In this document: piece after piece, positions 62,723 through 64,000 of the stretch
Position numbering within the stretch: position 1 is the stretch's first letter
Layout of the letters: each line of letters starts with the position of its first letter
Assembly: GCA_033964015.1 (NCBI GenBank)
Contig: CM066915.1
Span: 2,418,001-2,482,000, forward strand
Direction of reading: 5' to 3'
DNA length: 64,000 bases
Source: Scolanthus callimorphus
Lineage: Eukaryota; Cnidaria; Anthozoa; Actiniaria; Edwardsiidae
Notes under the pieces: model-generated
Seen by the model: the letters and a program-made list of their open reading frames with translations, nothing else
The model's database searches: none
What the model was told of the DNA's origin: nothing
Made by a program: the position numbers and the translations under genes

Positions 62723-63000
62723 TTTGACAATGTTGTTGTCGATGGCAAAGAGCTAGAAGTTGTTAGTAGTGCCAAATTGCTAGGATTGACTTTCCGTGAT
62801 AATCTGACATGGATATGCCCATGTAGATGAATTAGTCAAGAAAGCCAGTATGTGGCTAAACTTTCTGGTGCAACTGAAGCGCGCAAGACTTCCAGCGTCA
62901 GATGTGATCCCCTTTTATGTTGCATGTGTACGAAGCACCATCGATTATGCTATTCCTGCCTTTTACAATGCTCTCCCGCAATATTTGTTAAACTTGAGTG
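62723..63000 (+). pseudogene. Non-LTR retrotransposon ORF2 fragment, frameshifted
   Basis: First frame: VVVDGKELEVVSSAKLLGLTFRDNLTW. After a one-base shift near 62812 the next frame gives HVDELVKKASMWLNFLVQLKRARLP (62819 on) and YVACVRSTIDYAIPAFYNALPQYL. These are the standard blocks after the reverse transcriptase fingers of CR1/L2-type ORF2 (SSxKLLGxxxxxxLTW ... HVDxxxKKAS ... RSxxxYAxPAF). The copy is dead and truncated at both ends. Confidence 0.82.
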
Positions 63001-63070
63001 AGCATTAAAAGCGCGCGCATGTGTAAGAAATATCAGGCGTCCTTGCACGAGCGTACATTGAAAAGATATT

Positions 63071-63221
63071 AGAAAATAACACCTATGTTGTGTTGTGAAT
63101 GTTCGCATTCTGATTGGTTAAAAAGCGTGTTCGTAAGAGACCTGAGAAACACGATTGTCACGCAACGCTGTCGCATGTGTGTATGTTATTTTCTAAAAGC
63201 AATAAAAATACTTTCTGCGTG
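63071..63221. mobile_element. Second copy of the 5728-type hairpin element (left part)
   Basis: agaaaataacacctatgttg through gcaataaaaatactttctgc matches 5728-5879 nearly base for base. The right hairpin part is absent; another foldback starts immediately after. Confidence 0.85.
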
Positions 63222-63227
63222 CAATCT

Positions 63228-63380
63228 TAAAATGGCGGTTAGCTCAGAGAAGACCCTGGGGGAGGCTGAGTCACATGACCACTGTTTGAAGACATGGGAA
63301 CGGGTTCTCCTTTGTTTCCAAACGGTCATGTGACTCAGCCTCTCCCAGGGTCTTCTCTGAGCTAACCGCCATTTTGAAAA
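63228..63380. mobile_element. Foldback element with aaaatggcggttagctcaga ends
   Basis: Left aaaatggcggttagctcaga, then gaagaccctgggggaggctg. Right cagcctctcccagggtcttc, then tctgagctaaccgccatttt. Arms about 55 bp; loop around gaagacatgggaacggg. The plus-strand frame through it is not coding. Confidence 0.9.
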
Positions 63381-64000
63381 ACGACCGAGAAGACCCTGGG
63401 GACGAGGTTGACCCCCCTTTAAAGCTACGCACCGGGTTTGCTTGATCCTGAAAACATGGGAATGAAAAACAAAATGGCGAGGTGTATTAGGATAACGGAG
63501 GGAAACATTTTACAGGGAAACAAAAAGTCTGGATTTCACGTAGTGGCCACGAGGCTAGCCGGAGAAATAATTATATCTGGGGAACTACGTCTCCCCCCCC
63601 CCCTCCCCTCCCCCCCGACAAAAAATTCTAGCTGCGGCCTTGCCGATCCATTTATCTGTTTATATCTCCTAGCTTAGTAAAATATCCACCAATAAAATCT
63701 AATTCAGAAAGCCCTCGTCACCGAATTTCAGTCGACCAATAATTAAGGTTTCCATTGCGTCTTGATGTTGTGCAGGTCCCCGGCTGTAGCGAACCTGTGT
63801 TTTTGCAGGTCTTCCTCTTAACTCTAGCAGGGTGGTTTATTTGTGTTCAAGCTCTGATCATTAGACCATAAATACAACAGCCAGCTCTTTACAACTACCT
63901 GAAACTCGTATTTCTTACTAAAATTATTGTGTCTTTGAACGCGCCCGAAAAATGAATTCATTTCAAAGGCGCGCGCGCCGACATTTTTTTCTGGGAAAAC
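63381..64000. other. Window end, no gene recognised
   Basis: Contains a C-rich run (63592-63617) and a short frame at 63438-63677 without domain. The aacaaaatggcgaggtg at 63469 is promoter-like, but no exon is supported. Confidence 0.35.

Overview
The window looks like nuclear DNA of an animal, most likely a cnidarian and probably an anthozoan (sea anemone or coral). Genes are split by GT-AG introns with matching phases, lie about 10-20 kb apart, and sit in a sea of short inverted-repeat elements and minisatellites. No operons, CRISPR arrays, tRNA or rRNA genes were seen. The taxon is an inference from gene content and repeat style, not a database match.

Layout. 1-1750 is a 10-bp minisatellite cut by the window edge. 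1953-3984 is a pogo/Tigger-type DNA transposon with a long transposase frame and a recognisable right end. 3988-9170 holds small inverted-repeat elements, a 66-bp repeat, a 12-bp E-box/CRE repeat, the last two exons of an unrecognised gene (6250-7056), and a decayed tandem array that begins in that gene's last exon. 9303-13262 is a 4-kb, 22-bp satellite. 13505-20027 (+) is a six-exon phytanoyl-CoA dioxygenase-family gene. 22233-30474 (-) is a three-exon STELLO/DUF288-type glycosyltransferase-like gene. 31120-36480 is repeat-rich, including a ~126-bp repeat with CRE and E-box motifs. 37469-56647 (+) is a complete 14-exon PP2A B56 regulatory subunit gene. 57324-60400 holds more foldback elements. 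60449-61381 (+) is a single-exon ketohexokinase gene. 61382-64000 contains retrotransposon debris and more inverted-repeat elements.

The four well-supported genes (2-oxoglutarate dioxygenase, Golgi-type glycosyltransferase-like protein, phosphatase regulatory subunit, fructokinase) are ordinary neighbours with no evident shared pathway. Joining exons by splice phase gives uninterrupted proteins of 345, 475 and 512 residues for the three multi-exon genes. The ketohexokinase is 310 residues in one exon.

The most unusual content is the repeat fraction. Many foldback elements have interiors built from one short word repeated forward in the left half and reverse-complemented in the right half, and many of them share an edge related to AAGGSCYGGTTYACAC. 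Other groups are flanked by TTAA (piggyBac-like), TA (mariner-like) or a 9-bp duplication (Mutator-like). A long perfect-centre palindrome was hit at its central TTAA by two different TTAA elements. Family assignments rest on reading terminal repeats and target duplications by eye, so they are provisional.
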